From: Paenibacillus phyllosphaerae
GTDB taxonomy: Bacteria > Bacillota > Bacilli > Paenibacillales > Paenibacillaceae
DNA length: 62,631 bases
Direction: 5' to 3'
Assembly: GCF_014192105.1 (NCBI RefSeq)
Contig: NZ_JACHXK010000029.1
Span: 1 to 62,631 of the forward strand
Shown one piece after another: positions 42,165 through 50,502 of this stretch. The notes under the pieces are model-generated. The model was given only the letters and a program-made list of their open reading frames with translations, was not told the origin of the DNA and did no database searches. The translations under genes and the position numbers were made by a program. Each line of letters opens with the position of its first letter. Position 1 is the stretch's first letter.

Positions 42165-42354
42165 TGAATTTCGCAACCTGACCTCTGCTGAGATCGAACA
42201 AAAAGTCGCAGGTTTTAAGGAAGAGCTGTTCAACCTTCGTTTTCAATTGGCCACCGGTCAATTGGATAACCCAACTCGCATCCGCGACGTTCGTAAGGAA
42301 ATAGCTCGTGCTAAGACCGTTCTGCGTGAAAGAGAACTCGGAATCACCAGCTAA
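42154..42354 (+). CDS. rpmC: Ribosomal protein L29
   Basis: A 66-residue helical hairpin at the tunnel exit, with EELFNLRFQLATGQLDNP as in B. subtilis. I start at the ATG (MKASEFRNL), overlapping the end of rplP by 11 bases; a GTG four codons upstream is the only alternative. Overlap implies coupled translation. Confidence 0.96.
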   Translation: MKASEFRNLTSAEIEQKVAGFKEELFNLRFQLATGQLDNPTRIRDVRKEIARAKTVLRERELGITS

Positions 42355-42406
42355 GCTGACGATTCTTCAGGATATGAAGAGCGATCGTTAGGGAAGGAGG
42401 AAGAAC

Positions 42407-42670
42407 ATGAGCGAACGTAATGCCCGCAAAGTTCAGATCGGCAAGGTAGTTAGTGACAAGATGGACAAAACAATCGTTGTTGCTGTTGAAACATACAAAA
42501 AACACGACTTGTACCATAAGCGCATTAAATACACGAAAAAGTTCAAAGCGCATGACGAGAACAACCAAGCTAAAATTGGTGACACCGTGAAAATCATGGA
42601 GACTCGTCCGCTTTCGAAAGACAAACGGTTCCGCCTGGTCGAAATCGTTGAAGCAGCAGTAATTCTGTAA
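42407..42670 (+). CDS. rpsQ: Ribosomal protein S17
   Basis: An 87-residue OB-fold protein of the small-subunit body. RKVQIGKVVSDKMDKTIVVAV and the C-terminal RPLSKDKRFRLVEIVE are conserved. GGGAAGGAGGAAG precedes the ATG. A small terminator-like hairpin follows its stop. Confidence 0.97.
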   Translation: MSERNARKVQIGKVVSDKMDKTIVVAVETYKKHDLYHKRIKYTKKFKAHDENNQAKIGDTVKIMETRPLSKDKRFRLVEIVEAAVIL

Positions 42671-42671
42671 T

Positions 42672-42693
42672 ATGCCTTTCGTAGGCATTTTCC
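42672..42693 (+). terminator. Weak terminator-like hairpin between rpsQ and rplN
   Basis: ATGCCT/AGGCAT with a TTCGT loop is followed by TTTTCC. The stem is only six pairs, so at most partial termination is likely. Confidence 0.45.
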
Positions 42694-42711
42694 TGAAAGG
42701 AGGACGTTGAA

Positions 42712-43080
42712 ATGATTCAACCATTTACGCGTTTGGCCGTTGCTGACAACTCTGGCGCTAAGGAACTGATGTGTATCCGAGTGTTGGGTGGTACGGGACG
42801 TCGTGTAGGCCATATCGGCGATCTGATCGTTTGCTCCGTCAAACAAGCAACACCCGGTGGCGTTGTCAAAAAGGGTGACGTAGTTAAAGCGGTAATCGTT
42901 CGTACAAAGCGTTCGGTTCGTCGTAAAGACGGTTCGTACATCGCATTTGATGAGAACGCAGCAGTAATCGTTAAAGAAGATAAGAGCCCACGTGGTACTC
43001 GTATCTTTGGACCAGTTGCACGCGAACTTCGCGACCGCGACTTCATGAAAATCGTATCCCTCGCTCCAGAGGTTATCTAA
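42712..43080 (+). CDS. rplN: Ribosomal protein L14
   Basis: A 122-residue protein at the subunit interface, where RsfS silences idle ribosomes. The start IQPFTRLAVADNSGAKELM and the KRSVRRKDGSYIAFDENA segment are typical. GAAAGGAGGACG is the ribosome site. It lies 41 bp after rpsQ. Confidence 0.98.
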   Translation: MIQPFTRLAVADNSGAKELMCIRVLGGTGRRVGHIGDLIVCSVKQATPGGVVKKGDVVKAVIVRTKRSVRRKDGSYIAFDENAAVIVKEDKSPRGTRIFGPVARELRDRDFMKIVSLAPEVI

Positions 43081-43128
43081 TAAGCACGAATTAAGCTTGT
43101 CGACTCAAGCAAGCAGGAGGTGTAACTC

Positions 43129-43482
43129 ATGCCACGGTTGAAAAAAGTGTTGGAATCCCACAACAATAAACTGCACGTGAAAAAAGACGACACGGTTATC
43201 GTGATCTCTGGCAAAGACAAAGGCAAAAAAGGTCGCGTCATTGCTGCATATCCGCGTGAAAACCGCGTACTGGTTGAAGGCGTCAATATCATGAAGAAGC
43301 ATGCGCGTCCGTCCCAAGCGAACCCGCAAGGCGGCATCATCGAACAAGAAGCCCCAATCCACGTGTCGAATGTAATGCACGTTGATCCGAAGAGCGGTTC
43401 CGTAACTCGTATCGGATACAAAGTGCTTGATAACGGCAAGAAAGTCCGGGTTGCTAAAAAATCCGGCGAGATCATCGACTAA
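43129..43482 (+). CDS. rplX: Ribosomal protein L24
   Basis: A 117-residue protein with the KOW motif (KKDDTVIVISGKDKGKKGRV, about 19-38) that nucleates 50S assembly. GCAGGAGGTG precedes the ATG. It lies 48 bp after rplN. Confidence 0.97.
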   Translation: MPRLKKVLESHNNKLHVKKDDTVIVISGKDKGKKGRVIAAYPRENRVLVEGVNIMKKHARPSQANPQGGIIEQEAPIHVSNVMHVDPKSGSVTRIGYKVLDNGKKVRVAKKSGEIID

Positions 43483-43515
43483 TTGATCGTTTAAGGAAAG
43501 GAGGAGCTATACAAG

Positions 43516-44058
43516 ATGGCAATCAGAATGAAAGAGCGTTTCCTGAATGAAATCACTCCTGCTCTGATGCAGAAGTTCAACTATACAACTGTTATGCAAG
43601 TGCCAAAGATCGAGAAAGTCGTCATCAACATGGGTGTTGGTGAGGCAGTTTCCAATTCCAAAGTACTTGATGTTGCTGTTGAAGACCTTCGCTTGATTTC
43701 TGGTCAAAAACCAGTAATCACTCGTGCGAAAAAATCGATCGCTGGATTCAAACTTCGTGAGAACATGCCAATCGGAGTTAAAGTTACACTGCGCGGCGAG
43801 CGCATGTACTACTTCCTGGATAAGCTGTTCAACGTATCGCTACCACGCGTACGTGACTTCCGTGGTGTTTCCACTAAAGCGTTCGACGGTCGCGGTAACT
43901 ACACACTTGGCCTTAAAGAACAACTGATCTTCCCAGAGATCGAGTACGATAAGGTTGATAAAGTACGCGGTATGGACGTCGTCATCGTCACGACGGCAAA
44001 AACGGACGAAGAGGCTCGTGAGCTGCTGACCCAAATGGGCATGCCGTTTACGAAGTAA
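43516..44058 (+). CDS. rplE: Ribosomal protein L5
   Basis: A 180-residue protein binding 5S rRNA and the P-site tRNA elbow. KVVINMGVGEAVSNSK and RDFRGVSTKAFDGRGNYTLG are hallmark segments. AAAGGAGGAG lies ten bases before the ATG. It lies 33 bp after rplX. Confidence 0.98.
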   Translation: MAIRMKERFLNEITPALMQKFNYTTVMQVPKIEKVVINMGVGEAVSNSKVLDVAVEDLRLISGQKPVITRAKKSIAGFKLRENMPIGVKVTLRGERMYYFLDKLFNVSLPRVRDFRGVSTKAFDGRGNYTLGLKEQLIFPEIEYDKVDKVRGMDVVIVTTAKTDEEARELLTQMGMPFTK

Positions 44059-44080
44059 TCCACAGGAGGTGTAATACCAA

Positions 44081-44266
44081 GTGGCAAAAACTTCGATGAA
44101 GATTAAGCAGCAACGTACACCGAAATTCAAAGTGCGTGCATATACGCGCTGCGAACGTTGCGGCCGTCCGCATTCCGTTTTGCAAAAGTTCAAAATTTGC
44201 CGGATTTGTTTCCGTGAATTAGCATACAAAGGCCAGATCCCTGGCGTTAAAAAAGCAAGCTGGTAA
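44081..44266 (+). CDS. rpsN: Ribosomal protein S14, zinc type
   Basis: A 61-residue S14 of the short zinc-binding class, with CERC and CRIC pairs. Bacilli often keep a second, zinc-free S14 elsewhere for zinc starvation. The start is GTG (MAKTSMKIKQQ) after AGGAGGTG. It lies 22 bp after rplE. Confidence 0.97.
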   Translation: MAKTSMKIKQQRTPKFKVRAYTRCERCGRPHSVLQKFKICRICFRELAYKGQIPGVKKASW

Positions 44267-44296
44267 TCAGCCTAGTACGGGAAGGAGGTACAATCA

Positions 44297-44695
44297 ATGG
44301 TTATGTCTGATCCAATCGCAGATATGCTGACGCGCATTCGTAACGCGAACGTCGTTCGTCACGAAACCGTGGAAATGCCCGCTTCGAAAGTTAAGAAGCA
44401 AATCGCTGAGATTCTGAAACGCGAGGGTTTCATCCGCGACGCCGAGTATATCGAAGATAGCAAACAAGGGATTATCCGTATTTTCCTGAAATACGGCGCT
44501 AACCAAGAACGTGTTATCACTGGTCTGAAACGTATCAGTAAACCAGGTCTGCGCGTTTACACGAAAAGCACTGAAGTTCCTCGTGTTCTTGGCGGTTTGG
44601 GAGTAGCAATCATTTCTACGTCCCAAGGCGTTATGACCGACAAAGAAGCACGCCAAGTTAAATCCGGCGGCGAAGTTCTCTGCTACGTTTGGTAA
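44297..44695 (+). CDS. rpsH: Ribosomal protein S8
   Basis: A 132-residue protein of the central 30S domain; in E. coli it also represses the spc operon. MVMSDPIADMLTRIRNAN and the C-terminal VMTDKEARQVKSGGEVLCYVW are family hallmarks. GAAGGAGGT precedes the ATG; a second in-frame ATG two codons on is less likely. Confidence 0.97.
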   Translation: MVMSDPIADMLTRIRNANVVRHETVEMPASKVKKQIAEILKREGFIRDAEYIEDSKQGIIRIFLKYGANQERVITGLKRISKPGLRVYTKSTEVPRVLGGLGVAIISTSQGVMTDKEARQVKSGGEVLCYVW

Positions 44696-44725
44696 TTAAC
44701 TGCACAATGATTGGAGGTGTAACAA

Positions 44726-45268
44726 ATGTCTCGTATTGGCCGCAAACCGATCCAAGTACCAGGTGGCGTTAACATCGACTTGGACAACAGCGTAATTACA
44801 GTAAAAGGACCTAAAGGTACTCTTACTCGTACAATCCACAAGGACATGAAAGTAGTTGTTGAAGAGAACGTAATCAACATCGAACGTCCTTCCGATAATA
44901 AATTGCATCGTTCCCTGCATGGTACAACACGTAGCGTAATCGCGAACATGGTGACTGGAGTAACTGATGGTTTCTCCAAAAACCTTGAACTCGTAGGCGT
45001 AGGTTACCGTGCAAACAAAACGGGTGATAAAATCGTACTGAACGTTGGTTACTCGCATCCGGTAGAAATCACTCCGGAGCAAGGCATCGAGTTCGAAGTA
45101 CCTGCTAACACGAAGATCACTGTTAGAGGCATCGATAAAGAACTCGTAGGTGCTACTGCAGCGAAAATCCGCGCCGTACGTGAACCAGAGCCGTATAAAG
45201 GCAAAGGTATCAAGTACGAAGGCGAGCGTATCCTTCGTAAAGAAGGTAAAGCAGGTAAGAAAAAATAA
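44726..45268 (+). CDS. rplF: Ribosomal protein L6
   Basis: A 180-residue protein near the sarcin-ricin loop, made of two similar halves. SRIGRKPIQVPGGVNI at the start and the C-terminal EPEPYKGKGIKYEGERILRKEGK are conserved. GGAGGTG precedes the ATG. The spacer to rplR holds a small AAGCGACC/GGCCGCTT hairpin (45267-45287) without a T run. Confidence 0.98.
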   Translation: MSRIGRKPIQVPGGVNIDLDNSVITVKGPKGTLTRTIHKDMKVVVEENVINIERPSDNKLHRSLHGTTRSVIANMVTGVTDGFSKNLELVGVGYRANKTGDKIVLNVGYSHPVEITPEQGIEFEVPANTKITVRGIDKELVGATAAKIRAVREPEPYKGKGIKYEGERILRKEGKAGKKK

Positions 45269-45332
45269 GCGACCCTCGTGGCCGCTTGATCGGATAGCAT
45301 CATAAATAATGACCAGAAAGGAGTGTATTCGA

Positions 45333-45698
45333 ATGATCACTAAAGGCGATAAAAACAAGGCTCGTTTGAAACGCCATCTGCGTGTTCGTAAGAAAATCAA
45401 CGGTACTACACAACGTCCGCGTTTGTCGGTATTCCGTTCCTCCAAGCATATCTATGCTCAGCTGATCGATGACGTACAAGGCGTTACAATCGCTGCAGCA
45501 TCGACGCTCGACAAAGAGATCACTGATCTTGGTAACGGCGGTAACGTTGAGGCAGCTCGCAAAATCGGCGAACTGATCGCGAACCGTGCGAAAGCTAAAG
45601 GAGTCGAAGAGGTTGTCTTCGATCGTGGTGGTTACCTGTACCATGGGCGTGTTCAAGCCCTTGCAGAAGCTGCACGTGAAGCTGGTCTTCAATTCTGA
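45333..45698 (+). CDS. rplR: Ribosomal protein L18
   Basis: A 121-residue 5S-binding protein. TTQRPRLSVFRSSKHIYAQ and VVFDRGGYLYHGRVQALAEAARE are typical. I take the ATG (MITKGDKNKAR) seven bases or so after AAAGGAG; the frame upstream to 45309 runs through that site. Confidence 0.97.
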   Translation: MITKGDKNKARLKRHLRVRKKINGTTQRPRLSVFRSSKHIYAQLIDDVQGVTIAAASTLDKEITDLGNGGNVEAARKIGELIANRAKAKGVEEVVFDRGGYLYHGRVQALAEAAREAGLQF

Positions 45699-45729
45699 TT
45701 TACATTTCTTATTAAGGAGGTAAGACGAC

Positions 45730-46230
45730 TTGCGTATAGATCCGAATGCATTAGGCGAACTCACTGAAAAAGTAGTTCAAATTAACCGCGTAGCGAAAGT
45801 TGTTAAAGGCGGACGTCGCTTCAGCTTTAGCGCGCTTGTAGTTGTCGGTGACGGTAAAGGTCACGTCGGCGCTGGCATCGGTAAAGCCGGTGAAGTACCA
45901 GATGCGATCCGTAAAGGCATCGAAGATGCTAAGAAAAACCTGATCCAAGTACCGCTTGTTAACACCACGGTTCCTCACCAAGTGCTCGGACATTTCGGCG
46001 CAGGACGCGTGCTGCTCAAACCGGCTTCTGAAGGTACCGGTGTGATTGCTGGCGGTCCTGTTCGTGCTGTTCTCGAGCTTGCAGGTGTAGGCGATATCTT
46101 GACGAAATCGCTTGGTTCTTCCAATTCCATGAACATGGTTAACGCAACATTGGAAGGTCTTTCCCGCCTGAAACGTGCGGAAGATGTAGCCAAACTGCGT
46201 GGAAAAACAGTACAAGAGCTTCGGGGTTAA
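45730..46230 (+). CDS. rpsE: Ribosomal protein S5
   Basis: A 166-residue protein important for fidelity. The N-terminal spectinomycin loop (INRVAKVVKGGRRFSFSALV, about 18-37) is wild type. The C-terminal LAGVGDILTKSLGSSNSMNMV is typical. The start is TTG, about ten bases after AAGGAGGT. rpmD follows after 13 bp. Confidence 0.97.
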   Translation: MRIDPNALGELTEKVVQINRVAKVVKGGRRFSFSALVVVGDGKGHVGAGIGKAGEVPDAIRKGIEDAKKNLIQVPLVNTTVPHQVLGHFGAGRVLLKPASEGTGVIAGGPVRAVLELAGVGDILTKSLGSSNSMNMVNATLEGLSRLKRAEDVAKLRGKTVQELRG

Positions 46231-46243
46231 GGAGGGGAATAAG

Positions 46244-46426
46244 ATGGCAAAACTGCAAATCACCCTCGTTCGCAGCCTGATCGGCCGTAACGAGAAGCAA
46301 CGCGCAACGGTTAACACGCTTGGCCTGCGCAAGCTTCAACAGTCGGTTGTTCATAACGACAGCCCAGCCATTCGCGGCATGGTGAACCATGTTAGCCACT
46401 TGGTTAAAGTAGAAGAAGTACAATAA
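46244..46426 (+). CDS. rpmD: Ribosomal protein L30
   Basis: A 60-residue protein with the usual AKLQITLVRSLIGRNEKQRAT start and RGMVNHVSHLVKVEEV end. TAAGGAGGGG precedes the ATG. It is followed by an unusually long, structured spacer before rplO. Confidence 0.97.
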   Translation: MAKLQITLVRSLIGRNEKQRATVNTLGLRKLQQSVVHNDSPAIRGMVNHVSHLVKVEEVQ

Positions 46427-46435
46427 TAAATAACA

Positions 46436-46544
46436 AAGCTTCCAACTGAACTACACACGTATAAGTCATCAGGAAGCTGGGTACTAACAAAGCAGTCGTT
46501 TCCGAAGGTGAGGTCAGCCCCACGCTTTGGAAACAAGATTGCGG
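46436..46544 (+). promoter_or_regulatory. Structured spacer between rpmD and rplO
   Basis: The spacer (146 bases) contains two hairpins in tandem: AGCTTCC with GGAAGCT (about 46438-46480, long loop), and GTTTCC with GGAAAC (about 46498-46534) extended inside by AAG/CTT. Neither ends in a T run. In B. subtilis these two genes are close together. No known leader is recognised. Confidence 0.5.
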
Positions 46545-46572
46545 CGTACAAATGAAGGAGGTGCAACAGACG

Positions 46573-47013
46573 ATGAAATTGCATGAACTCAAACCAGCAG
46601 AAGGTTCCCGTCCAGAAGGTTTCCGTAAAGGTCGCGGTATCGCGAGCGGTAACGGTAAAACAGCTGGTAAAGGTCACAAAGGTCAAAACGCTCGTTCCGG
46701 CGGCGGTGTTCGTCCAGGCTTCGAGGGTGGTCAAAACCCTTTGTACCGTCGTGTTCCGAAGCGTGGATTTAACAACCCGTTCCGTAAAGAGTATGCGATT
46801 GTGAACATCGAAGATCTGAACAGCTTCGCAGCAGGTACAGAAGTAACTCCTGAACTGCTTCTGGAGCAAGGTATCGTTAAGAACCCACAGAGCGGAATTA
46901 AAGTGTTGGGTAATGGCGAAATCACTGTTCAACTTACGGTGAAAGCAAACAAGTTCTCTCAATCTGCGGTAGAGAAAATCCAGGCTGCCGGCGGTAAAAC
47001 CGAGGTGATCTAA
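46573..47013 (+). CDS. rplO: Ribosomal protein L15
   Basis: A 146-residue protein with a long basic N-terminal extension (GSRPEGFRKGRGIASGNGKT and KGHKGQNARSGGGVRPGFEG) threading into 23S rRNA. The ATG follows AAGGAGGTG; the frame extends seven codons upstream through that site. Its TAA abuts the secY start. Confidence 0.97.
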   Translation: MKLHELKPAEGSRPEGFRKGRGIASGNGKTAGKGHKGQNARSGGGVRPGFEGGQNPLYRRVPKRGFNNPFRKEYAIVNIEDLNSFAAGTEVTPELLLEQGIVKNPQSGIKVLGNGEITVQLTVKANKFSQSAVEKIQAAGGKTEVI

Positions 47014-48318
47014 TTGTTCAAGACCGTGTCCAACATTTGGAAAGTGGAAGACCTCCGCAAACGGATACTGTTCACATTGTTTATCCTTCTTATTTACCGT
47101 ATTGGTTCTTTCATTCCGGTACCTGGGGTAAATAAGGACGTATTTAAACAAGTTAATGAAAGCGGCACGGATCTCTTCGGTCTGCTCAACACCTTCTCTG
47201 GTGGCGCGTTGTTCCAATTCTCGATTTTCGCGATTGGGATTATGCCTTACATCACTGCGTCAATCATCGTGCAACTCTTATCGATGGACGTTATTCCTAA
47301 ATTCGCTGAATGGGCGAAAGAGGGAGAGAACGGAAAACGCAAACTTGCGCAAATTACGCGTTATGGCACAATTGTCCTTGGTCTGATTCAAGGCTTTGGT
47401 ACAGCTGTTGGCTTTAACCGTCGATACAGCTATGAGATGGTTCCGGGTGCAAACTTTACGGATTATCTGATGATCGCGATAATCCTGACAGCAGGCACAG
47501 CCTTCCTGATGTGGCTCGGTGAGCAAATCACGGAGAAGGGCATCGGTAATGGTATTTCGGTTCTGATCTTCGCGGGTATCGTTGCAGCACTTCCTGGACA
47601 CATTCGCACGCTTTACTCGACTCAAATCGCTGACGTATCTAGTGACCAGTTGTTCTGGGGCATCTTGAAACTTGTGATTATCGCAGTCGCGATCATTGCA
47701 ATTATCGTGGGTGTTATCTTCGTACAGCAAGGGATCCGTAAGATTCCGGTTCAATATGCGAAGCGCGTTGTTGGTCGTAAAATGTACGGTGGCCAGTCGA
47801 CACACATTCCGCTGAAAGTTAACGGAGCTGGTGTCATCCCAGTAATCTTTGCGGTTTCGCTCCTGATGTTCCCAATCACGATCGCTCAATTCTGGTCGAC
47901 TCATGAATGGGCACAATGGGTTCAAAACCACATGTATTACGACAAGCCGCTCGGTATGGTGCTCTACATCATACTGATCATCGGTTTTACATTCTTCTAC
48001 ACCTTTGTGCAGATCAATCCGGTTCAGATGGCTGACCAAATGAAGAAGAACGGCGGTTACATCCCAGGCATCCGCCCAGGCAAACCAACTTCTTCTTACA
48101 TTACCCGCGTTATGTCCCGGATTACGCTGAGCGGCGCAATCTTCTTGGCAGTGATCTCGATCTTGCCGGTTGTTTTCGGCAAAATCGCTGGCCTGGATCG
48201 TTCGATCCAACTTGGCGGCACATCACTCTTGATCGTCATCGGTGTCGCGCTTGACACGATGAAGCAGATCGAGACGCAATTGATCAAACGCCATTACAAA
48301 GGGTTTATCAATAAATAA
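47014..48318 (+). CDS. secY: SecY, preprotein translocase channel
   Basis: A 434-residue membrane protein with ten predicted helices forming the Sec channel. It begins MFKTVSNIWKVEDLRKRILF; helix 2b/7 lateral-gate regions and the cytosolic loop ARGKMYGGQSTHIPLKVN-like segment (VVGRKMYGGQSTHIPLK) are conserved. The TTG start follows the rplO stop directly, with GAGGTGAT inside rplO as site. Confidence 0.97.
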   Translation: MFKTVSNIWKVEDLRKRILFTLFILLIYRIGSFIPVPGVNKDVFKQVNESGTDLFGLLNTFSGGALFQFSIFAIGIMPYITASIIVQLLSMDVIPKFAEWAKEGENGKRKLAQITRYGTIVLGLIQGFGTAVGFNRRYSYEMVPGANFTDYLMIAIILTAGTAFLMWLGEQITEKGIGNGISVLIFAGIVAALPGHIRTLYSTQIADVSSDQLFWGILKLVIIAVAIIAIIVGVIFVQQGIRKIPVQYAKRVVGRKMYGGQSTHIPLKVNGAGVIPVIFAVSLLMFPITIAQFWSTHEWAQWVQNHMYYDKPLGMVLYIILIIGFTFFYTFVQINPVQMADQMKKNGGYIPGIRPGKPTSSYITRVMSRITLSGAIFLAVISILPVVFGKIAGLDRSIQLGGTSLLIVIGVALDTMKQIETQLIKRHYKGFINK

Positions 48319-48406
48319 CGATAGGTTCGAGATCGGGCTTCCGCGCATGGTATTCGTGTGTCGGAACCCTTCTGTGGCCTATTGGCGTAAAGCGAGGAAG
48401 GCGCTA

Positions 48407-49060
48407 ATGAACATCTTATTCATGGGTCCTCCGGGCGCAGGGAAAGGCACGCAAGCCGAGCGGATCGTCGAAACATTCGATGTTCCACACATCTCGACAG
48501 GCGATGCTTTCCGATTGGCGATGAAACAAGGAACTCCACTGGGTCAAAAGGCGAAAGAGTTTGTTGATCAGGGTCTTTTGGTACCAGACGAAATTACGAA
48601 CGGTATCGTTCGTGACCGTCTGCTTGTCGAAGATTGCAACAAAGGCTTTTTGCTCGATGGATTCCCGCGTACTATTCAACAAGCGGAAGCGCTGGATGCG
48701 ATGCTGGCCGAGATGGGGCGCAGCATTGATCATGTAGTTAACTTGAAAGTTGATCGCGGTCTGCTGCTTGCGCGTCTGACCGGTCGTCGCATTTGCAAAT
48801 CCTGTGGCGCGACTTACCACGTTATGTTCAACCCGCCAAAGCAAGAGGGCGTTTGCGATAAATGCGGCGGCGAGCTGTATCAACGGTCAGACGATACGGA
48901 AGCCAAAGTTGGAACGCGTCTTGATGAATACATCTCGAAGACAGCTCCACTGCTTGATTACTATCAAGCGAAGGGCACGCTTCGTGAAGTAGACGGAGAG
49001 AAAGAGATTGATGATGTAACTGCAGAAATCGTAACTTGCTTGCGAGGATCTGCCGAATGA
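48407..49060 (+). CDS. adk: Adk, adenylate kinase
   Basis: A 217-residue enzyme balancing ATP, ADP and AMP. The P-loop is GPPGAGKGT (7-15). The lid domain has four cysteines (C130, C133, C150, C153) that bind zinc, as in Gram-positive forms. The ATG (MNILFMGPPG) follows GAGGAAGG; the longer frame upstream from 48347 is not conserved. Its stop overlaps the map start (ATGA). Confidence 0.98.
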   Translation: MNILFMGPPGAGKGTQAERIVETFDVPHISTGDAFRLAMKQGTPLGQKAKEFVDQGLLVPDEITNGIVRDRLLVEDCNKGFLLDGFPRTIQQAEALDAMLAEMGRSIDHVVNLKVDRGLLLARLTGRRICKSCGATYHVMFNPPKQEGVCDKCGGELYQRSDDTEAKVGTRLDEYISKTAPLLDYYQAKGTLREVDGEKEIDDVTAEIVTCLRGSAE

Positions 49061-49818
49061 TAATATGCAAGTCCGAAGCGGAATTGCGTTTTATGAGAGA
49101 AGCCGGTCGCATTGTCGCGGATACGCATCGTTTGCTGAAGCAGGCGATTCGCCCAGGCATTACGACGCTGGAGCTCGATGGCATCGCGGAATCGTACATT
49201 AGAAGCCAAGGTGCTACGCCTTCTTTCAAAGGTTACAATCAATTTCCTGGCAGTATTTGTGCTTCGGTCAATGAAGAGCTGGTTCATGGAATTCCTGGAC
49301 CGCGCAAGCTTAATGATGGCGACATCATCAGCATTGATATCGGTGCCCAGTTCGAAGGTTACCATGGTGATTCCGCCTGGACCTACGGGGTAGGCGAGAT
49401 CAGTGAAGAGAACAGGCGTTTGCTGGAAGTGACGGAACAATCGCTTTATGCAGGACTTGCGCTCGTTAAACCAGATGTTCGGTTATTTACGATTTCGCAT
49501 GCGATTCAACAAGTCATTGAAGCTGCTGGCTTTTCCGTTGTACGGGAATATGTCGGTCATGGAATAGGCACTAGCCTACATGAAGAACCGCAAATTCCGA
49601 ACTATGGGCTGCCTGATCGAGGACCACGCCTGAAGCCAGGTATGGTGCTGGCGATTGAGCCGATGGTTAACATCGGAGAACGGTATGTCCGTACGCTGGA
49701 GGATAATTGGACAGTTGTTACGCAAGATGGTTCATGGTGTGCCCATTTCGAGCATACAGTAGCTGTTACGGCGGATGGCTGTGAGATATTAACCCTTCAG
49801 AAGGAGCAAGCAGATTGA
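49057..49818 (+). CDS. map: Map, methionine aminopeptidase type I
   Basis: A 253-residue metallo-enzyme that removes N-terminal methionine. Metal-binding segments are SIDIGAQFEGYHGDS, GHGIGTSLHEEPQIPNYG, and FEHTVAVT with PGMVLAIEPMV. The ATG overlaps the adk stop by four bases. The next gene overlaps its stop in turn, so adk, map and the KOW gene are translationally coupled. Confidence 0.97.
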   Translation: MIICKSEAELRFMREAGRIVADTHRLLKQAIRPGITTLELDGIAESYIRSQGATPSFKGYNQFPGSICASVNEELVHGIPGPRKLNDGDIISIDIGAQFEGYHGDSAWTYGVGEISEENRRLLEVTEQSLYAGLALVKPDVRLFTISHAIQQVIEAAGFSVVREYVGHGIGTSLHEEPQIPNYGLPDRGPRLKPGMVLAIEPMVNIGERYVRTLEDNWTVVTQDGSWCAHFEHTVAVTADGCEILTLQKEQAD

Positions 49819-50105
49819 ATGAAGTGAACGAATGGCTTCAAATCGGCCGGATCGTCAAGGTGCGAAGCGGTAAGGACGAAGGCGGCTATGCCGTAATCGT
49901 CGGTATTGTCGATGAACGGTTCGTTCTAATCGCTGATGGCGATAAGCGGCGCTTTGATGGGCCGAAGAAAAAGAACGTGATGCATCTTCTGATGCAGCCG
50001 GTCGTCAGCGAGGAAGTTGCGGACAGCATGCGGGAAACCGGTCGGGTGACCAACGCCAAGCTGCGTTACGCGATTCAGAAGTATGCACAAGGGAAAGGAG
50101 AATGA
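49815..50105 (+). CDS. KOW-domain RNA-binding protein
   Basis: A 96-residue basic protein with an N-terminal KOW/SH3-like domain (IGRIVKVRSGKDEGGYAVIVG, residues 10-30), resembling the ribosomal L14E type. It lies between map and infA, as ybzG does in B. subtilis; its role is not known to me, perhaps ribosome-related. The TTG start overlaps the map stop by four bases with AAGGAG eight bases ahead. Its own stop overlaps the infA ribosome region. Confidence 0.9.
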   Translation: MNEVNEWLQIGRIVKVRSGKDEGGYAVIVGIVDERFVLIADGDKRRFDGPKKKNVMHLLMQPVVSEEVADSMRETGRVTNAKLRYAIQKYAQGKGE

Positions 50106-50107
50106 CT

Positions 50108-50323
50108 GTGGCCAAAGAAGACGTCATTGAAGTCGAAGGTACGGTCGTCGAGCCGCTACCCAATGCTATGTTTAAGGTGGAGCTGGAGAACGGACACCAA
50201 ATTCTTGCCCATGTATCGGGTAAACTGAGAATGCATTTTATCCGCATCCTGACAGGAGATAAGGTTGTTATTCAGCTTTCGCCATACGATTTGTCCAGAG
50301 GACGAATTACCTATCGGAAGTAG
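50108..50323 (+). CDS. infA: Translation initiation factor IF-1
   Basis: A 71-residue OB-fold factor that binds the 30S A site during initiation. Family sequence begins AKEDVIEVEG, so I start at the GTG eight bases after AAGGAG; the ATG two codons upstream is only two bases from that site. LPNAMFKVELENGHQILAHV is conserved. Confidence 0.97.
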   Translation: MAKEDVIEVEGTVVEPLPNAMFKVELENGHQILAHVSGKLRMHFIRILTGDKVVIQLSPYDLSRGRITYRK

Positions 50324-50371
50324 ACCTTCTAAGAGCGGGTCTTCTGACGAAGAACTCGGGAGGTAATCACA

Positions 50372-50485
50372 ATGAAGGTTAGACCATCGGTCAAGCCAAT
50401 CTGCGAAAAATGCAAAGTCATTCGTCGCAAAGGCAATGTTATGGTGATTTGTGAAAATCCGAAACATAAACAAAAACAAGGATAA
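50372..50485 (+). CDS. rpmJ: Ribosomal protein L36
   Basis: A 37-residue protein found by reading the spacer between infA and rpsM. It begins MKVRPSVKPICEKCKVIRRK and ends KHKQKQG, with zinc ligands C11, C14, C27 and H32. GGGAGG is nine bases before the ATG. The spacer before it forms AGACC/GGTCT (50322-50342). Confidence 0.97.
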   Translation: MKVRPSVKPICEKCKVIRRKGNVMVICENPKHKQKQG

Positions 50486-50502
50486 GGGAGGGATAACTGT
50501 AC

